From CAZADH01 sp964483805 (lineage in GTDB: Bacteria; Muiribacteriota; Ozemobacteria; Ozemobacterales; Ozemobacteraceae): 64,000 bases of DNA. The notes under the pieces were generated by a model that made no database searches, had not been told where the DNA came from, and saw only the letters and a list, made by a program, of their open reading frames with translations. Position 1 is the stretch's first letter. Each line of letters starts with the position of its first letter. Positions 60,959-64,000 of this stretch are shown here, piece after piece. Where the stretch lies: positions 1 through 64,000 of the forward strand of contig CAZADH010000003.1 in assembly GCA_964483805.1 (NCBI GenBank), in the 5' to 3' direction. Made by a program: the position numbers and the translations under genes.

Positions 60959-61881
60959 GGGCAACGCGTCGCCCCAACGACCTGCGCATCGGCTTTCACG
61001 TCTCCATCAGCCCATCACCACTGCGGGTTTTCGAGCGCATCAACGAACGCGGCATCGACACAGTGCAGATCTTCACCAAGAGTCCCCGCACCTGGGCAGC
61101 TCCCACCCTCGATTTGCCGCTGCTTGCCGAGTTCCGCCGCCGGTGGCAGGAAGCCGGCCACCATCCGCTCGTTGCCCACGCGAGCTATCTGCTCAACCTG
61201 AGCGCCGAAAACGCAACGGTGCGCCAGCAATCGATCGCGGCTCTTCGTCAGGAAATCGGCCGGGCCCATGCCTTCGGCGCAGAATACATTGTATTACACG
61301 TCGGCCATCATTCGTGCCCGGCAAAGAGAGTTTCGCGAATGGTCGACGGCCTCAATGAGATGTGGCGGGGGTTGCGCCCCACACTCACCGCCGACCCTGG
61401 TCTCGATCCCGAGCATCCACCGATGCTGTTGCTCGAGAACACGGCGCGCCGGCAGGAGACTGCCGACGACGATCTGCGAGAACTGGCGGCGGTTCGCGCA
61501 GGTCTCGATTTCCCCAGTGGCGTCTGTCTCGACACCTGTCATGCCTTCCAATCGGGTCACGACCTGAGCACGGCAACCGGCCGCCGTTCCTGGGTAACGG
61601 CCATCACGCGCCACCTGGGCACCGGGGTCGTTCGCGTCATCCACCTCAACGACAGCCTGCGGCCATGTGGCACCGGTGTCGATCGGCATGCGGGCATCGG
61701 CGCGGGAGAGATCGGCGCGTCGGCACTGGGTACACTGCTTCTCGACCCGCTTATGCGCGGCATGCCGATCATCATGGAAACTCCCGGTGCCGGTGAAAAA
61801 GATCCCTCGACCGATCTGAAAAACCTCGCTGCATTGACTCGCGCACTCACAGCCGCCCGCCGGGCCAAAGCTGTAAAATGA
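60955..61881 (+). CDS. nfo: Endonuclease IV (AP endonuclease)
   Basis: 308 residues, ATGA overlap with the kinase gene. TIM-barrel Zn endonuclease; landmarks IGFHVSISPSPLRVFERINE, GIDTVQIFTKSPRTW, VAHASYLLNLSAE, YIVLHVGHH, MLLLENTARR, GVCLDTCHAFQSGHDL, VIHLNDS, HAGIGAGEIG and IIMETPG. Cleaves at abasic sites, complementing the AlkD glycosylase at 39854. Confidence 0.93.
   Translation: MRATRRPNDLRIGFHVSISPSPLRVFERINERGIDTVQIFTKSPRTWAAPTLDLPLLAEFRRRWQEAGHHPLVAHASYLLNLSAENATVRQQSIAALRQEIGRAHAFGAEYIVLHVGHHSCPAKRVSRMVDGLNEMWRGLRPTLTADPGLDPEHPPMLLLENTARRQETADDDLRELAAVRAGLDFPSGVCLDTCHAFQSGHDLSTATGRRSWVTAITRHLGTGVVRVIHLNDSLRPCGTGVDRHAGIGAGEIGASALGTLLLDPLMRGMPIIMETPGAGEKDPSTDLKNLAALTRALTAARRAKAVK
61284..61294. 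repeat. ATAC-N3-GTAT palindrome, copy 10 (ATACATTGTAT)
   Basis: Inside nfo; flanks A...T extend the symmetry. Confidence 0.75.
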
Positions 61882-62081
61882 AAACACGTCGCATGCAGAC
61901 AGAGCATTTTACACCCGGCAAATTTTTCGAACACGGTACAGCAAAGGTCGACGCCTGGCTGCATCGCTCCTCCCGCCTGTCGTGCCCGATCCCCTGGTCA
62001 CTCGCGCGTTCTGCTCTGCATTATCGGGGTCCGACACCGATGGGAACGCTTCTTGCTATACTGTTCAGCGGAGTCCCTGAG

Positions 62082-62630
62082 ATGCGCCAGAGGTGGAGAC
62101 CCCGCGTGCAACGTCACGGCACAACATTGCTCGAGATCATGTTCGCGCTCGTCATTCTGGCGACCGCGATGATTCCGATCGCCTCGGTGATGGGCTACGG
62201 CGCCAAGACCACGGTCAAAGATTTCCGCACCATCGAGGCGATTCAGCTCCTGCAGAAAACTGCCAACATGTTGCTGCAAGAGCCCTACCGAAACCTGCCG
62301 TTGAATCAGGCGACGTACGCATCGGCGTATGCATTGAATCCGAGCATTCCGCTGGGCACTGCGATCAAGGGCCGCGAGACGACCTACGCCATTGAGTTTA
62401 CCTGCGTCGAGGTGTCGCCGGTACGGTTCTCCGCATACCTGATCAACGTGAGCGGCGCCACATTCAACGAGGCGAGTCCGCAGCCGGCCGACTTCACCGG
62501 GCCCGTTTCCCAGAGCTTCGATCACTGCGTTAAGCGTCTTCAGGTGAGGGTTACGTGGGTCGAACCCAATGGCACACCACGCCAGATCGACGCCATCACT
62601 TTCCGGGCCGATCTGAATCGGCGAGGCTGA
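62082..62630 (+). CDS. Prepilin-like protein, PilV/GspI-type
   Basis: 182 residues from ATG 62082. Type IV prepilin leader with cleavage after Gly in QRHGTTLLEIMFALVILATA: the +5 Glu and the hydrophobic helix follow. A minor pilin or pseudopilin of a type IV pilus or type II secretion machine. Its stop overlaps the next start (TGATG). Confidence 0.85.
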   Translation: MRQRWRPRVQRHGTTLLEIMFALVILATAMIPIASVMGYGAKTTVKDFRTIEAIQLLQKTANMLLQEPYRNLPLNQATYASAYALNPSIPLGTAIKGRETTYAIEFTCVEVSPVRFSAYLINVSGATFNEASPQPADFTGPVSQSFDHCVKRLQVRVTWVEPNGTPRQIDAITFRADLNRRG

Positions 62631-63154
62631 TGATGACCGAACGATCGAGACAAGCCAGGCAGACTCGCCGCGGCATGGCCATCGTTGTCGTTTTGACCTT
62701 GTCGATGGCGCTGTTGATCATGAGTTCCGCCTACATCTCGACCCTCCACAACCAGGCACCCGTCAACCCCGACCTCCTCAGCAGCATACAGGCAGAGCTC
62801 ATGGCCCAAGGCGCAACCCAGATCGCCATGCTCAAGTTCAAAGAGATGCCCAGTTGTTTGTATTACGCCGCCATTGCCTCGAAGAGCGGCAACGTCACCC
62901 CCTACAATCTGTTTCGAGGATCAGGTGCGGTCAGCGGCGACAACAAAGACGGCGACTGGTTGATGAACGCATCCTTCACCTGGCCGATCCATGCCACCTG
63001 CAACACAAACTTTCAGATGCTGTCTTCGCAGATGTACAAAGAGATGAACATCCGGATCATCACGGTGGTGAACTACACGGCCCTCGACGGCCGCACACTA
63101 TCGAAGTCGTTCGAGCAAACCATCAATGGTGTGCGCCAGAAGGTGGGTCCTTGA
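62630..63154 (+). CDS. PilX/GspK-like pilus assembly protein
   Basis: 174 residues from ATG 62630 (or the adjacent ATG 62633). Short basic N-terminus then one hydrophobic helix (GMAIVVVLTLSMALLIMSSA) without a clear Glu+5, typical of PilX-like minor pilins. Overlaps its neighbours on both sides by one to three bases, so the cluster is translationally coupled. Confidence 0.7.
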   Translation: MMTERSRQARQTRRGMAIVVVLTLSMALLIMSSAYISTLHNQAPVNPDLLSSIQAELMAQGATQIAMLKFKEMPSCLYYAAIASKSGNVTPYNLFRGSGAVSGDNKDGDWLMNASFTWPIHATCNTNFQMLSSQMYKEMNIRIITVVNYTALDGRTLSKSFEQTINGVRQKVGP

Positions 63155-63942
63155 TGAACGCTCACGCCTCCTGGGCTCGTCGAAGCGCCTTCACCCTCAC
63201 CGAGGTGCTCATTTCGTCATTGGTGCTCTCCCTGTTCCTCGGTGGCGCATTCTTGCTCTTCCGCACCGGCGCAAACTCTTTTTCCGGAGGCAGTTGGCGA
63301 GCCATCGAGCAGAAGAAGATCCAGTTGTTCCTCGAGGAACTCGTGCGCGACCTCGAACAGGCATCGGGGCGCATTATCAAGATCCAAGCCAACGGCAGCA
63401 ATGTCGGATGGAACGGTGTGCCCGGGGGCACGCCAACGCCGATCTACATCAACAACCTCGTGTATTCGGCCAACACGGCAGCCAAGAAGTATTCCCTGGA
63501 TCAATCCAACTGGGTGTGCCTGATGGTCTTCAACGTGACGCGTCCGTGGAAAGAGAACAACGCGACCTTCGGCACCCCCCTCGAGCGGGGAAAATGGACG
63601 GGCGTCTCGCTGTGGGCGCGCAATCGCGAGATTCGCTACATTCGCAGCGGCAGTCGCGCCACTTGGGACGCGACGCCGCAGGCATTTCCGGCCGGCATCA
63701 CCACCCCGGCGCCGGCGAACGTCGTCGCCGGTGGGGATTTCGAACCTGGAACGGAGAACATCCATGACCGCATCGTCGACGCCACATTCGACGACCTGTC
63801 GATTCTCGGCTCCGGAACACCCGTCGTCTCGCTCGAGATCCGCACCACGACAACACGTCGCGTTCACGGTACTGCCAATACGAGTTTCGAGGAGGCGGCC
63901 GTCGCCAAGCTCGCTTCCGGCACCTCGGTGACGACGTTCTGA
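63154..63942 (+). CDS. Prepilin-like protein, PilW/GspJ-type
   Basis: 262 residues from ATG 63154. Prepilin processing site in RRSAFTLTEVLISSLVLSLF (cleavage before Phe, Glu at +5). The long globular C-terminus (GRIIKIQANGSNVGWNGVPG; FEPGTENIHDRIVDATFD) is of GspJ/PilW size. Third of the minor pilin set. Confidence 0.82.
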   Translation: MNAHASWARRSAFTLTEVLISSLVLSLFLGGAFLLFRTGANSFSGGSWRAIEQKKIQLFLEELVRDLEQASGRIIKIQANGSNVGWNGVPGGTPTPIYINNLVYSANTAAKKYSLDQSNWVCLMVFNVTRPWKENNATFGTPLERGKWTGVSLWARNREIRYIRSGSRATWDATPQAFPAGITTPAPANVVAGGDFEPGTENIHDRIVDATFDDLSILGSGTPVVSLEIRTTTTRRVHGTANTSFEEAAVAKLASGTSVTTF

Positions 63943-63971
63943 TGAACCCCACGATTCCGGAGGACCAACAA

Positions 63972-64000
63972 ATGCGCATCTGCCTGGAACCGCCCGCCCA
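63972..64000 (+). CDS. Start of a further gene of the pilus cluster, partial
   Basis: ATG 63972 with GGAGGA 8 bases upstream reads MRICLEPPA and runs off the edge; an in-frame ATG at 63942 (TGATG overlap) is the alternative start. Nothing can be said about its function. Confidence 0.45.

Overview
The window is GC-rich (low 60s percent by eye) chromosomal DNA from a Gram-negative-type bacterium. The signs are several Sec and lipobox lipoproteins, type IV pilin-like genes at the right end, hybrid histidine kinase and SpoIIE phosphatase signalling, and a siroheme-dependent (Ahb) heme branch typical of anaerobes or deep-branching lineages. I cannot name the phylum from sequence alone. The mix would fit an uncultured, probably anaerobic or facultative environmental lineage.

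Layout. 1-6.5 kb: a zinc-ribbon protein running off the left edge, an exported protein of unknown function, then a compact minus-strand operon hemB > radical-SAM ahb > fused ahbA-ahbB > hemL. 6.5-10.7 kb: a secreted helical protein and a membrane-anchored spermidine-synthase-like protein. 10.72-27.1 kb: a 16.3 kb island inserted in tRNA-Cys, flanked by a perfect 58 bp direct repeat (the intact tRNA at the right, its 3' fragment at the left). The island carries HicAB and VapBC toxin-antitoxin pairs, a Mrr-type restriction enzyme, two further PD-(D/E)XK-like nucleases, a sigma-54 activator with a degenerate DHH-like N-terminus, a PHP/DnaE N-terminal fragment, two lipoproteins sharing an N-terminal module, and two structured noncoding loci built from GTTACC repeats. 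No integrase was recognised. 27.05-27.4 kb: tRNA Val-Asp-Phe-Cys cluster (minus strand).

27.5-43.5 kb: mixed core genes: a DsrE-like protein, exported proteins, a strong promoter followed by a possible small RNA, PrmA, an ADP-ribosylglycohydrolase, a PDZ-bearing esterase, a lipoprotein, pyroglutamyl peptidase, a secreted bacterial protein-arginine deiminase with the complete catalytic quartet, a B12-binding radical SAM protein, AlkD, and a SahR-type ArsR/methyltransferase regulator with ahcY. 43.7-64 kb: two tandem double-sensor SpoIIE phosphatases, a flavodoxin-ferredoxin protein, a DnaB-like ATPase in a row with TPR and HEAT proteins, a 1684-residue hybrid kinase, endonuclease IV, and the start of a type IV pilin-like gene cluster.

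The most unusual signals are: (1) an 11 bp palindrome ATAC-N3-GTAT present 10 times, mostly inside genes, against roughly 0.3 expected; (2) the island's operon-like block of a DHH-like sigma-54 activator, a truncated PHP-DnaE and two unknown proteins beside a type IV restriction enzyme; (3) the paired GTTACC structured noncoding loci; (4) the 49 bp repeats bracketing hicAB; and (5) the arginine deiminase.
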